Notes: generated by a model not told the origin, from the letters alone. A DNA stretch of 35,985 nucleotides from Phycisphaerae bacterium (GCA_025924315.1 JAICIO010000053.1:1-35985), one strand, 5' to 3'. Shown: positions 15,863-24,138, counted from the stretch's first letter. Program-made: numbers and translations.

Positions 15863-18301
15863 ATGAGCAGTTCAAGCGACGCGACGCCGTTGCGGTGGAA
15901 TCGGCGCACGCGCATTCTCATTCTGCTGGCGGGGTTGATCCTTCCGCAGTTTGTTCTGATCCGGCCGTCGGTCTTCGGCGGGAAAATTCTGTTGCCCCTG
16001 GATTTTCTGCAGCAGCCGCAGGTGTACTTGCCGATCGATCCGGCGCATCCGCCGCCGACGTTGCACGATCGGCTTACCTCGGACTTGGTTTATCTTTTCG
16101 AGCCGAATCGGCAATTCATTGTTTCGGAAATGCGCGCCGGGCGCGTGCCGCTGTGGAATCCCTATAACTACTGCGGCGTGCCATGCCTCGCGTCCGGTCA
16201 GGGCGCTGTCTTCTCGCCGCTGCGCGTACTCGATTATCTTTGGAATGATCCCGGGGTACTGGCGTGGGACCGCGTGCTGCGCGCGATCGTGATGGGCGTC
16301 GGCGCATATCTGTTCTTTCGCCGCGTGCTCGGCGTTGGCTTCGCGCCAGCGGCAATCGGCGCGTGGTGCTATCCGCTCACCGGATTTATGACGATCTGGG
16401 ACGGCTACACGCTGCCGATGGTGGCACTCTGGCTGCCGTGGATGCTCTTGTCGATTGAAGAAACGATTCGCGCGCCGCGCAGTGGATGGCCGATTGCGCT
16501 CGCGCTCTCGACCGCAGCGATGATCTTGAGCGGGCATCCGGCGATGTCGCTGCACGTGATGGCGGTTTCCGGTTTGTTCGCCGTGTGGCGCGTCGTCGCG
16601 CGTGGCGCCTGGACCGCGCCGATTGCCCTTGGGCTGGCGACGTTCTGCGGCATTCTCCTCGCCTGCCCGCAGATCCTTCCGTCCGCCGAATATCTAAACC
16701 ACAGTTATCGCGTGGCGCAGCGCCGCGCGGGTGTGCAGGAGCCGAATTCCGAAGGCCCGCAGGCGCTGCTGCAGATGGTGCTCCCCTATTACTACGGCTC
16801 AAATCTGGGCGAGTCGTTCTATGTCATTACGAAGAGCAACCGTCTCGAAAGCGGCGCCGCCGGGTACGCGGGGCTCATTGTGGCGCTCGTCCTTGCGCCG
16901 CTCGGATGGTTGAACCGACGCCTGCGCAGTTTCCAGGTTTTCTGGCTGATCCTTGGTTTCCTGGCCGTCGCAGAGATCAGTCGATTTCCCGTCCTCGGGT
17001 CGATGCTCGATCATCCGCCGTTTAGCGTTGCGCGCGGGAACCGCCTCGTGTTTGCGAGTGCGTTTGCAATTCTCGCGAGCGGCGTCGCAGGGCTTGAGGA
17101 ATTATTTTCTGCCCGGTCTCTGCGCCGCCGATGGCTGTGGTGCGTCTGCGCGGCGCTGCTCGTCCTGTGCGGCCTTGCCAGCTATCGCGCGTTTCAGCCC
17201 GAAGCCCAACTGGATCCGGTGCGCGCCGAGGCAAAGGCGAACATGGAGAGAGCAGGCACCTGGGCGGAGCAAAAGGATCATGTTGAGAGTGTGCTCGCGG
17301 CGGCGGTGCCGTCGTTCTGGGCAAACCATATGACCGAAGCGATCGTGTGCGGCGGCGCGCTCATCTTGCTGGGCCTCATTCAAATTGACTTCCTCTCGCC
17401 GCGTTCGCGCGGATCTGTGATCGCTGGCGCTGCAATCCTCGAGCTGATGGTCATGGCGTGGAACCTGAATGCGCAATGCGATTCACGGCTTTACTATCCA
17501 ACGCTTCCGGTTTTCCAGGTCCTGCGGAGTTTTCCACCCGCGCGGGTAATGATGATGGCAGCATTTCCCGCCGACCTGAATCTCACCCAGCGACTTTACG
17601 ACATTCGCGGATTCGACGGCGCCGATCCCGACGATTACGACGAGGTTTTGCAGCACATCATCATCCCCGGGACTTCGCCGGGCTATGCTCCGACGCAATC
17701 AATGGTGCCGTTGAACGGTCCCCTGTTCGATTCGCTCGGTGTGCGGTATGTCGTCTTCCGCGGTAGCCCTTCGATCAAGACAAACCTCATCTGGGTGGGC
17801 AACGATTATTGGATTCTGGAAAATCCCCGCGCCGCCCCGCGCGCGTTTGTCCCGAAGAGCGTGCGAACGCTGAATGATGACAAGTTGCAGCTCGACGAAC
17901 TCCTCCGACCGGATTTCGATCCGTCGCGCGCGTTCGTTGAACAGCCGAAGACGGCCATTCAGATGGACAATTGCGAAGGGTCGGTGCGGATCACGGCAGA
18001 GAATCCCGAGCGAATCGAGTTGTCAGCGAATATGAAGACGGACGGGTTCGTGCTGTTGTCCGACCGGTGGGACGGCGGCTGGCGCGCGACGGTGAATGGC
18101 AAGCCCGAAATCGTGTATCGCGCGAATCGCCTGTTCCGCGCCGTCCAAGTTCCCGCGGGCGCGAGCACAATTGTGTTCACGTATTCGCCGCTGAGCTTCA
18201 CCGTCGGGTGTTGGTGCGCGCTCACGGCACTCGGTGCGATCGTGTGGTGGGGACTACACAATCGGCGCCGCGCCCGAGCGCAAAGTTCGGATTTTGTTTG
18301 A
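15863..18301 (+). CDS. YfhO-like polytopic membrane protein
   Basis: The 812-residue protein has a first helix near residues 16-33 (TRILILLAGLILPQFVL), an extracytoplasmic loop with FEPNRQFIVSEMRAGRVPLWNPYNYCG, and roughly a dozen membrane helices. It ends in a soluble Ig-like domain of about 200 residues and a last helix (VGCWCALTALGAIVWWGL). The WNP.N..G.P...GQGAVF.P loop and the FVLLSDRWDGGWRATVNGK motif in the C-terminal domain are typical of the YfhO family. B. subtilis YfhO is implicated in adding sugars to lipoteichoic acid, using a lipid-linked donor. Here a role in surface-glycan modification is inference. I chose the ATG at 15863; a GTG at 15827 is in frame but its codons look non-coding, and neither has a clear Shine-Dalgarno. 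Confidence 0.82.
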   Translation: MSSSSDATPLRWNRRTRILILLAGLILPQFVLIRPSVFGGKILLPLDFLQQPQVYLPIDPAHPPPTLHDRLTSDLVYLFEPNRQFIVSEMRAGRVPLWNPYNYCGVPCLASGQGAVFSPLRVLDYLWNDPGVLAWDRVLRAIVMGVGAYLFFRRVLGVGFAPAAIGAWCYPLTGFMTIWDGYTLPMVALWLPWMLLSIEETIRAPRSGWPIALALSTAAMILSGHPAMSLHVMAVSGLFAVWRVVARGAWTAPIALGLATFCGILLACPQILPSAEYLNHSYRVAQRRAGVQEPNSEGPQALLQMVLPYYYGSNLGESFYVITKSNRLESGAAGYAGLIVALVLAPLGWLNRRLRSFQVFWLILGFLAVAEISRFPVLGSMLDHPPFSVARGNRLVFASAFAILASGVAGLEELFSARSLRRRWLWCVCAALLVLCGLASYRAFQPEAQLDPVRAEAKANMERAGTWAEQKDHVESVLAAAVPSFWANHMTEAIVCGGALILLGLIQIDFLSPRSRGSVIAGAAILELMVMAWNLNAQCDSRLYYPTLPVFQVLRSFPPARVMMMAAFPADLNLTQRLYDIRGFDGADPDDYDEVLQHIIIPGTSPGYAPTQSMVPLNGPLFDSLGVRYVVFRGSPSIKTNLIWVGNDYWILENPRAAPRAFVPKSVRTLNDDKLQLDELLRPDFDPSRAFVEQPKTAIQMDNCEGSVRITAENPERIELSANMKTDGFVLLSDRWDGGWRATVNGKPEIVYRANRLFRAVQVPAGASTIVFTYSPLSFTVGCWCALTALGAIVWWGLHNRRRARAQSSDFV

Positions 18302-18325
18302 GTCCGGTGCGGCTCGCGATATAAC
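18298..18325 (+). promoter_or_regulatory. Candidate promoter of the split Rad50/Mre11 operon
   Basis: TTGAGT at 18298-18303 and TATAAC at 18320-18325 are spaced by 16 bases. The -35 box overlaps the stop codon of the YfhO-like gene. Transcription would start near 18332, leaving a leader of about 40 bases that includes GGAGGAAGGG (18356-18365) before the GTG at 18374. Confidence 0.5.
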
Positions 18326-18373
18326 GCAGGGAGAAGGAGCGATCTACAACCTCACGGAGGAAGGGCCATCTCG

Positions 18374-19573
18374 GTGATCCGGCGAATCATTCTCGAAAAC
18401 TACATGTCGCACGCCCGCACGGTGATCGAGCCGGCGGCGGGGTTGACGGTGCTGATCGGGCCCAATAACTGCGGAAAATCTGCCGTGGTTTCCGCATTGG
18501 AAACGCTCGCGCGCGACACGCGCGGCGATTTCATGGTGCGCCATGGCGAGAAGCTGTGCAGTGTGACTGTCGAAACCGATGACGGCCACACGATCACCTG
18601 GAAGCGGAAAAAGAACACGGCCAGTTACGAGATCGACGGCCGTGAAGTGCATCGCGTCACACCAAACGATCTTCACCAGCATTTGAAGCTCCCGCTGGTC
18701 ACCTCGGACCGGAACAGCGACGACTTCGAGATCCATTTCGGCGAACAGAAGTCGCCGATCTTTCTGCTGAATGGCCCCGAGAGCCAGACTGCGACGTTTT
18801 TCTCCGCTTCGTCCGATGCGGGCCGGCTGCTCGAAATCCAGGATCGTCATCGCGAGAAAATCCGCGATCGGAAACGCGATCGGGCGGCCTGTTTGAAGGA
18901 GATCGCGCGACTGGAAGATCAGGCATCGCGGCTTGAGAGCCTGGCGGATGCGAACGTCGAGCTCGCGAAACTTGAGACGGAGCACGAGGCACTTCTTCGC
19001 GAGGCGCAGGCATTGGCAACGCTTGAGGCGACGGTTGCGAAGCTTGAAGCGTTCGGCCGGCTCATCGTCGAGCGACGCGACAAGAGCGAAACGTTCCGCG
19101 ATCTTTCGCTTCCACCGGAATTGCACGCGACTGCCGAAATGCAGCGGCTGATCAATGAGATCGAAAGTTGCGCGGGCAAAGCGTCGCGTGCTGGTGAGGA
19201 AATTGCGGCATCGGAAAAGCTCGAACATCCACCCGAATTGATTGATGAGCGCGAGCTGAAAAGTGCGATCGGCAAAATCATGGCGGCGCGCATTGCGCTG
19301 GCGAAGCCGATGCAGACGGCGAAGGCGCTCGTGGTCTTGCACGATCCGCCCGCGATGATCGATCCAGCGGCGCTCGATGCGACCTGCAATGCAATTGCGA
19401 CCGCGCGGGCGGTGCATGAGCGCGCGGTTCGTCATACGAAAGATGCAACGAACGCGCTGCACAAAGCCGAGCAAGAGATCCGGGAGTGGATCGAGGCGAA
19501 TCCGTCGTGCCCCATTTGCGGCGGCGTGGTGACGACCGAAGCACTGCTGGAAGGCAGGCATGCGCATGCGTAA
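18374..19573 (+). CDS. Rad50/SbcC-like ATPase, N-terminal half ending in a zinc hook
   Basis: The 399-residue protein opens like Rad50, SbcC and RecF family ATPases: MIRRIILENYMSH, then a Walker A at residues 29-36 (GPNNCGKS). A lobe-I region follows with FGEQKSPIFLLNGPES near 120-140, the expected place for the Q-loop. From about residue 150 to 375 it is largely charged helix, with heptad-like coiled coil. At 379-384 it has CPICGG, the CxxC zinc-hook motif found at the tip of the Rad50 coiled coil, and it ends only 15 residues later. It has no ABC signature, Walker B or H-loop; these are on the fourth gene of the operon. The start is GTG 18374, with GGAGGAAGGG upstream. Its end overlaps the phosphoesterase start by 14 bp. 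I infer it forms one ATPase together with the product of 20768-21454. Confidence 0.85.
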   Translation: MIRRIILENYMSHARTVIEPAAGLTVLIGPNNCGKSAVVSALETLARDTRGDFMVRHGEKLCSVTVETDDGHTITWKRKKNTASYEIDGREVHRVTPNDLHQHLKLPLVTSDRNSDDFEIHFGEQKSPIFLLNGPESQTATFFSASSDAGRLLEIQDRHREKIRDRKRDRAACLKEIARLEDQASRLESLADANVELAKLETEHEALLREAQALATLEATVAKLEAFGRLIVERRDKSETFRDLSLPPELHATAEMQRLINEIESCAGKASRAGEEIAASEKLEHPPELIDERELKSAIGKIMAARIALAKPMQTAKALVVLHDPPAMIDPAALDATCNAIATARAVHERAVRHTKDATNALHKAEQEIREWIEANPSCPICGGVVTTEALLEGRHAHA

Positions 19574-20504
19574 GGATTACGCGGGAATTCTCTGCGTTGG
19601 CGATCCGCATTTGGCGACGCGTCCGCCGGGATTTCGCAAGGATGACTATGCGAAAGCGATTCTCGCGAAGCTGAAGTTCTGCGCCAACCACGCGCGCGAA
19701 AACCGATTGCTGCTCGTCCTGCTCGGCGATCTGTTTCATCACCCGCGCGACATCTCGAACTGGATGCTTGTCGAGCTGATCTCGCTCTTTGGTGATGAGC
19801 CCGCGTACAGCGTCGCGGGAAATCACGATTGTCATGAGAATTCGCTGACCGATGACGACACGTTATCGGTTCTCGCGGCCGCGGGCGCAGTTCGGCTCCT
19901 CGATCGATCACCGTGGCGCGGTGATATGAATGGTTGCAAGGTTGCCATCGGCGGGACGAGCTGGGGACAAAGCCTGCCGAAGCAATTCGATCGAGACGGC
20001 GCGGGTCGCGTTTTCTGGATCACGCATCATGACGTGCGCTTTCCCGGTTACGAAGATACCGGTCGATTTGGGTGCTATGAGATCGACGGCATCGACGTGG
20101 TCATCAATGGCCACATTCACCGCACGCTGGACGATGTGACGGTCGGGCGGACGACGTGGATGAATCCGGGCAATATCGGCCGCGTGGGCCGTAGCGGGAT
20201 CACGCGCGCGCACAAGCCGGCGGTGTTGCGATTCAATGTTTCGTCGGATGGGCATTCGTGCGAGCGTATCGAAGTGCCGCATCAACCGTTCGATGACGTG
20301 TTCCACGCCGTCGTTGAATCCGAGAACGTTCCCGCGGAGCAGTCCGGGTTCATCCAGAATCTCGCGGCGCTGCTGGCTCAGCGCACGGCGAGCGGCGCGG
20401 GGCTGGAACAGTTTCTCGATCGCAATCTCGGTCAGTTCGATCCGCGCGTCGCAAGTGAAATTCGTCTGCTCACGCAGGAGGTGCTGAGCCATGGTCAGCA
20501 ATGA
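19560..20504 (+). CDS. SbcD/Mre11-like metallophosphoesterase
   Basis: The 314-residue protein shows the five phosphoesterase motifs of Mre11/SbcD: GDPH at 14-17, GDLFHH at 56-61, GNHDCH at 87-92, THHD at 155-158 and NGHIH at 183-187. These ligate two Mn ions and cut DNA ends or hairpins. A C-terminal part of about 90 residues (QPFDDVFHAVVESENVP onward) is where Mre11 proteins usually bind the Rad50 coiled-coil base. It is shorter than E. coli SbcD (about 400 residues) and nearer to phage Mre11-type enzymes. GGAAGG lies 5 bases before the ATG at 19560; ATG 19566 is an alternative. Overlaps of 14 bp with both neighbours indicate translational coupling with the two ATPase parts, which supports a Mre11-Rad50 complex. 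Confidence 0.88.
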   Translation: MRMRKDYAGILCVGDPHLATRPPGFRKDDYAKAILAKLKFCANHARENRLLLVLLGDLFHHPRDISNWMLVELISLFGDEPAYSVAGNHDCHENSLTDDDTLSVLAAAGAVRLLDRSPWRGDMNGCKVAIGGTSWGQSLPKQFDRDGAGRVFWITHHDVRFPGYEDTGRFGCYEIDGIDVVINGHIHRTLDDVTVGRTTWMNPGNIGRVGRSGITRAHKPAVLRFNVSSDGHSCERIEVPHQPFDDVFHAVVESENVPAEQSGFIQNLAALLAQRTASGAGLEQFLDRNLGQFDPRVASEIRLLTQEVLSHGQQ

Positions 20505-20784
20505 AGAGCCGCAGGACATCGAGATGCTCAAGAAGCGTCATCGCGATCTCGACCGGAAGAAAACGACGGCCGAGGCGAATCAGCGCTCGGCGGAGGAGTC
20601 GCTCGCCAAGCTCAAAGCCGAGGCGAAAGACAAGTACGGCACCGACGATCTCGACCAGCTGAAGCATAAGCTCGACGAGATGAGGCAGCAGAATCTGCAG
20701 AAGCGTCGCGAGTATCAGGCCCATCTCGATTCAGTCGACACGAAGCTCGCGGAGATCGAGAAGAAGTATGATGGACAGGGATAG
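20491..20784 (+). CDS. Small coiled-coil protein inside the split Rad50/Mre11 operon
   Basis: The 97-residue product is almost wholly charged helix: LKKRHRDLDRKKTTAEANQ, ESLAKLKAEAKDKYG, LKHKLDEMRQQNLQKRREY, VDTKLAEIEKKYDGQG. No enzyme motif or cysteine is present. The gene is real by context: a near-perfect AGGAGGTG (20476-20483) sits 7 bases before the ATG, and it overlaps the phosphoesterase by 14 bp and the ATPase C-half by 17 bp. It lies between the hook-bearing N-half and the nucleotide-binding C-half. It may therefore supply part of the return strand of the Rad50 coiled coil, or be an accessory clamp. Both are inferences. I know of no named family. Confidence 0.82.
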   Translation: MVSNEEPQDIEMLKKRHRDLDRKKTTAEANQRSAEESLAKLKAEAKDKYGTDDLDQLKHKLDEMRQQNLQKRREYQAHLDSVDTKLAEIEKKYDGQG

Positions 20785-21454
20785 CGCACAACTCGATGTT
20801 CCGTCGCCCGTCGCGCTTCGAAAGCGCTGCGATCGGTTGCTGTGGCACCAGCAGCAGGCTGCGAAATCGCTTGCGAATGAGCGCGCGAAGCTTGCGCAGA
20901 TCGACGAATATCTTGCGATCGCGCCGGCCGTCGATGAAGCGCTCGACAAGCTAAGCGAAGAGATGTTCGGCTCGCTCACGAAGGTGATCGAGCAGCAGCT
21001 CACGGTCGCGCTGCAGGAGGTGCTGGATCAGCCGGATCTGACGCTGAAGGTCGAGCGCGAGTTCAAGCGCGGCGCCGCGACGATGCGGTTTCATATCGAG
21101 CGCAACGGCAATCGCGAAGACATCATGAAAGGCCAGGGTGGGTCGGTCGCGAATGTGCTGTCGGTCGGGTTGCGGCTGTTTGCGCTGACGACGCTCGATC
21201 CACAGAAGCATCGGCGCTTTCTCGTGCTCGACGAGCAGGATTGCTGGCTGAGACCGGACCTCGTGCCGGCGCTGGTGAAAATGGTCCGCGACGCGGGACG
21301 GGCGCTGGGGTTTCAGGTCATCATGATCAGCCATCACGATCTTGGAATCTTTGAGCGATATGCGGATCGCATTTATCGATTCACGCCATCAAGCGAAGGC
21401 GTGAAAGTCGAATGCGCGATGGCCCCACCTCCTGAAGCGGACAGTGCCACTTAA
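20768..21454 (+). CDS. Rad50/SbcC-like ATPase, C-terminal half
   Basis: The 228-residue protein starts at ATG 20768 (ATG 20771 also possible). It begins with about 50 residues of helix suited to a coiled coil, then carries the second lobe of an ABC-type DNA-repair ATPase. A signature-like segment lies at about 122-137 (GQGGSVANVLSVGLRL), in place of the usual LSGGE motif. A Walker B follows at 151-156 (FLVLDEQ), with the catalytic-type Asp-Glu, and an H-loop at 188-191 (SHHD). There is no Walker A, which is supplied by the product of 18374-19573. In Rad50 dimers the signature of one subunit completes the ATP site of the other, so the two genes are expected to make one working ATPase head. GG-x-VANVLS-type signatures occur in some phage-encoded ATPases. 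The stop codon falls in the loop of a hairpin at 21440-21465. Confidence 0.82.
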   Translation: MMDRDSAQLDVPSPVALRKRCDRLLWHQQQAAKSLANERAKLAQIDEYLAIAPAVDEALDKLSEEMFGSLTKVIEQQLTVALQEVLDQPDLTLKVEREFKRGAATMRFHIERNGNREDIMKGQGGSVANVLSVGLRLFALTTLDPQKHRRFLVLDEQDCWLRPDLVPALVKMVRDAGRALGFQVIMISHHDLGIFERYADRIYRFTPSSEGVKVECAMAPPPEADSAT

Positions 21455-21465
21455 GCGGCACTGTC
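21440..21465 (+). terminator. Hairpin spanning the stop codon of the ATPase C-half
   Basis: The arms at 21440-21450 (GACAGTGCCAC) and 21455-21465 (GCGGCACTGTC) pair over 11 bp with one mismatch, and the loop TTAA (21451-21454) contains the stop codon. No T-run follows, so termination is uncertain, but it marks the end of the operon. Confidence 0.5.
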
Positions 21466-21500
21466 GGTCACGAACTCCGCTGGACACGCCGTAACATCGC

Positions 21501-22379
21501 GTGGTGAGGGTCGCGAACGATTGGCCGGAATTTCTGCCGAAGCTGCTGTTTGCGGCGGGGGTGGCGATCTGGATCTTCTGGTTGATCGTTCGGCGCAAAG
21601 GCGGCGCCGGCGATCCATCCTGCGGCGCGTGTGGTTATCTCGTGATCGGGCTGACGACACGGATCTGCCCCGAATGCGGGAACGATCTTTCCGACGTCGG
21701 CATTCGCATGCCCGGCGAGGCGCGCCCGATGCCGCGGGCGCTTCGTGCATTTCTCTTCACGCTCGTTTACTGGGCACTTGCGGCGATCATCTGGCCGGCG
21801 ATCGAGCCAATGCTGCCGCGGTGGTATTCGGGGACGACTTCACTGGAGATGTCATATCCGCGGTCGGACGCGTTTCACAGCGCGATTGCCGTCGCATCGG
21901 GCAGCGGGTGGACCGAAGCGGTGAAGTTCGATCATGTCGATCTGACGGTGGTTCGCAGCAGCACCGAAGCGCGAACGCTCGAGATTGACATTCGGCCGGA
22001 CGACTCGAGGAAACTGGTGGCGTTTTCGGATGAAGACGAGCAATCGATCGTGCTCCGCGACGTTCGCGATTTGACGCCGGATCTGGTGTTCGGTTGGATG
22101 GCGACATTTTTGAAATCGGATTCGTCAGCGCTGCGCGATGAGGCGGCGTCGATCTCCGCCGAGACGATCAAGCTGGTTTCATCGGATATCCAAATCCAGC
22201 ACACGGCCCCGGATCACACGCCCTTCCGTTCGCTGAACTTTCGGCAAGTAGCGGCGATTCCGATGTTGCCGTGGCGGGCCATCGCGCCGGTCGCACTTGT
22301 GGGTTTCATGTTGTGGCTCATCGGCATCGTGGTTATCTACGTTCGGTCTGGCCACATTAGGGAGACCGTTCATGCCTGA
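21501..22379 (+). CDS. Membrane protein with N-terminal zinc ribbon
   Basis: The 292-residue protein has a first membrane helix at about residues 12-31 (LPKLLFAAGVAIWIFWLIV). A short zinc ribbon follows (CGACGYLVIGLTTRICPECG, about 41-60), with two CxxC pairs. The second helix is at about 82-100 (FLFTLVYWALAAIIWPA), a soluble domain covers about 100-250, and a last helix lies near the end (AIAPVALVGFMLWLIGIVVI). The CxxCGY..GL....CPECG ribbon next to membrane helices is a recurrent planctomycete layout. Its function is unknown. Two adjacent GTG codons (21501, 21504) are the only early starts, and there is no Shine-Dalgarno. It overlaps the GNAT gene by 8 bp, so the two are co-transcribed. Confidence 0.75.
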   Translation: MVRVANDWPEFLPKLLFAAGVAIWIFWLIVRRKGGAGDPSCGACGYLVIGLTTRICPECGNDLSDVGIRMPGEARPMPRALRAFLFTLVYWALAAIIWPAIEPMLPRWYSGTTSLEMSYPRSDAFHSAIAVASGSGWTEAVKFDHVDLTVVRSSTEARTLEIDIRPDDSRKLVAFSDEDEQSIVLRDVRDLTPDLVFGWMATFLKSDSSALRDEAASISAETIKLVSSDIQIQHTAPDHTPFRSLNFRQVAAIPMLPWRAIAPVALVGFMLWLIGIVVIYVRSGHIRETVHA

Positions 22380-22860
22380 CATGCTCGTGCAGTTGCTGAA
22401 GCTTCCGCCGATCGAACCGCTCATTTCGGAGATGCGCGAAAACGGCGTGATCATCCGGCGGGCGATGGCGCACGAGATCTCGCGCGTGCGCGAATTCGTT
22501 GAGAAAACCTTCAGCGTCGCTTGGGCGGATGAGATCATGGTCGCCTATTCGAACAAACCGGTATCGCTCTTCATCGCCATTCGCGATGGCGAAGTGATTG
22601 GTTTCGCGGCGTACGAGACGACGCGTCGCGGTTTTTTTGGACCGACGGGCGTTGCTCCAACCGAGCGGGGCAAATACATCGGCAAAGCGCTGCTTCTCGC
22701 AAGTCTGTGGGGTTTGCGCGAAATGGGATACGTGTACGGAATCATCGGCGGCGCGGGACCGATCGATTTTTACGCGAAGCACTGTGGGGCAACGGTGATC
22801 CCAGAGAGCGAGCCTGGGATCTATGCCGATCCGCTCAAGAAACCTACTGCACCGACATAA
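22372..22860 (+). CDS. GNAT-family N-acetyltransferase
   Basis: The 162-residue protein begins at the ATG at 22372, with GGGAG 7 bases upstream; earlier in-frame codons belong to the overlapping upstream gene. It shows the GNAT fold order: an N-terminal strand and helix (GVIIRRAMAHEISRVREFV), the beta4 strand (SLFIAIRDGEVIGFAAYET), the acetyl-CoA-binding loop (GPTGVAPTERGKYIGKALLL, a variant of the Q/RxxGxG/A loop), and a final FYAKHCGATVIPES. Such enzymes move an acetyl group from acetyl-CoA to an amine; the substrate cannot be told here. The last 17 bp overlap the convergent TadG-like gene. Confidence 0.88.
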   Translation: MPDMLVQLLKLPPIEPLISEMRENGVIIRRAMAHEISRVREFVEKTFSVAWADEIMVAYSNKPVSLFIAIRDGEVIGFAAYETTRRGFFGPTGVAPTERGKYIGKALLLASLWGLREMGYVYGIIGGAGPIDFYAKHCGATVIPESEPGIYADPLKKPTAPT

Positions 22861-24043
22861 TCTCGCTGCTGCTCGATCCAAGGCTGCTGAGCGTTTCGTC
22901 GTTAAAAAGCTGGCAATCGTCGTTGAGGGTGATGTTCTTGAAGAGCATCGTGCCGCCGAAATAAAAATCATTGTCTGCGACGAAGCTTGCCGAGGGTCCG
23001 AAGAATTGTGCGCCGATCGAGAAGAAATCGTGAACCGTGAACGTCGTGCCGGACGCCTGATTCCACACTAGATTTCCAGCTTTCAATCCGTACGGAATGA
23101 TGAGGCAGCGATCGTGGGCGGTGAAGTTGCCGTTCATGTTGATCGTCGCGACGCCGGTGAACGTGACGCTGTCATCGTCACCCATCGTGAACGAAGTGAA
23201 GTAATACGTCCCGCCCGGCCAGCTGACATTGCCACTGATCGTCGGGGTCGCGGACACGCCGCCGGGGTTGGACGAGGAGCTCATGGCGGTCTGCGTCGGC
23301 GTTGGGAGATTCGTGCCCAAATTGTGCGCCGTTCCGTGTATCAGGCCATTGCTTGTCACGGTGCAATTCCGTCCTCGATATTCGTCGCCCCAGAGATTTC
23401 CCGACGTACCGAGGTCGATTGAACCGTTGGATCCCAGCTCGCCGTTATTGGAGTGATAGCCGGTGTATTGGCTGGGTATCAGGATTGAGTTGGAGTTGTA
23501 ACTGGCGAGGTACAAACCCGAGTGAGCGACGAACTTCGTGAGCCCGGTTATGGATGGGTCCGGTTGCGGGATATATGCAATCGACGCCGCCTTTACGTCG
23601 CAGGTCGATTGTCCAATTACTCGGCCATACGCAAGCGTGATCGCATTCGACGTGGCATTTGTTCGCCGCGCGGTGACGCGAATAGCATTTGCACTGGCGT
23701 ACGCGCCGCTGCCGAGATTGGTGAACGTCTTGGCGATCGGATCCCAGGTTCCATAGTCGATGTCGGTCGAGGTGCTGATCGACACGGCGGTGCCATCGCA
23801 CTTGTTTGCGGCGGCGATGTTCACCGCGGCGTTCTGGATCGTCGTGAGGTTGCTGCCGTTGGAAAGCTCGGAAGCCGCGGCGCGGGCAGCTGCGTCCGCG
23901 GCGCGCATCAGCTCGGTCTTGGCCAGCTGCACCTTCCCGAGATCCACCGCCAGCGAGACGAATGCGCACAGCGCCACCATCGCGATGACCGCATAGATCA
24001 GCGCGAGACCGCTGTGTCGACGAACATGCCGAGAACGTGGCAT
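22844..24043 (-). CDS. TadG-like surface protein, paralogue A
   Basis: The 399-residue protein has a short basic leader (MPRSRHVRRHSG), then a membrane helix (LALIYAVIAMVALCAFVSLA) and VDLGKVQLAKTELMRAADAA. This is the N-terminal TadE/TadG anchor pattern, which places the rest outside the membrane. A domain shared by all five paralogues follows to about residue 160 (DIDYGTWDPIAKTF, ANAIRVTARRTNA, YGRVIGQSTCDVKAASIAYI). The C-terminal part, about 240 residues and rich in Gly/Asn/Ser/Thr, contains GSIDLGTSGNLWGDE, WPGGTYYFTSFTMGDD, ATINMNGNFTAHDR and FYFGGTMLFKN, a stacked beta-strand pattern. It closely resembles paralogue B next door. There is no Tad ATPase, secretin or prepilin peptidase gene here. 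Its role (pilus-tip, surface layer or adhesin) is inference. Confidence 0.82.
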   Translation of the reverse strand: MPRSRHVRRHSGLALIYAVIAMVALCAFVSLAVDLGKVQLAKTELMRAADAAARAAASELSNGSNLTTIQNAAVNIAAANKCDGTAVSISTSTDIDYGTWDPIAKTFTNLGSGAYASANAIRVTARRTNATSNAITLAYGRVIGQSTCDVKAASIAYIPQPDPSITGLTKFVAHSGLYLASYNSNSILIPSQYTGYHSNNGELGSNGSIDLGTSGNLWGDEYRGRNCTVTSNGLIHGTAHNLGTNLPTPTQTAMSSSSNPGGVSATPTISGNVSWPGGTYYFTSFTMGDDDSVTFTGVATINMNGNFTAHDRCLIIPYGLKAGNLVWNQASGTTFTVHDFFSIGAQFFGPSASFVADNDFYFGGTMLFKNITLNDDCQLFNDETLSSLGSSSSEIMSVQ

Positions 24044-24138
24044 TATGTCTTACATCGACCTGCCACGGCCGGAGCTAAGGAACCTCTCAGCAAAAATTGA
24101 CTGCGATCGGCGTTTATCGGCCCTTGCGCGTGCCACCG

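Noticed and set aside
18374-21454. Frameshifted single sbcC gene rather than a split one
   Set aside because: The phosphoesterase gene lies between the halves, each piece has its own start with ribosome site or overlap, and the N-half ends naturally just after its hook, so sequencing error or a simple frameshift cannot explain it.
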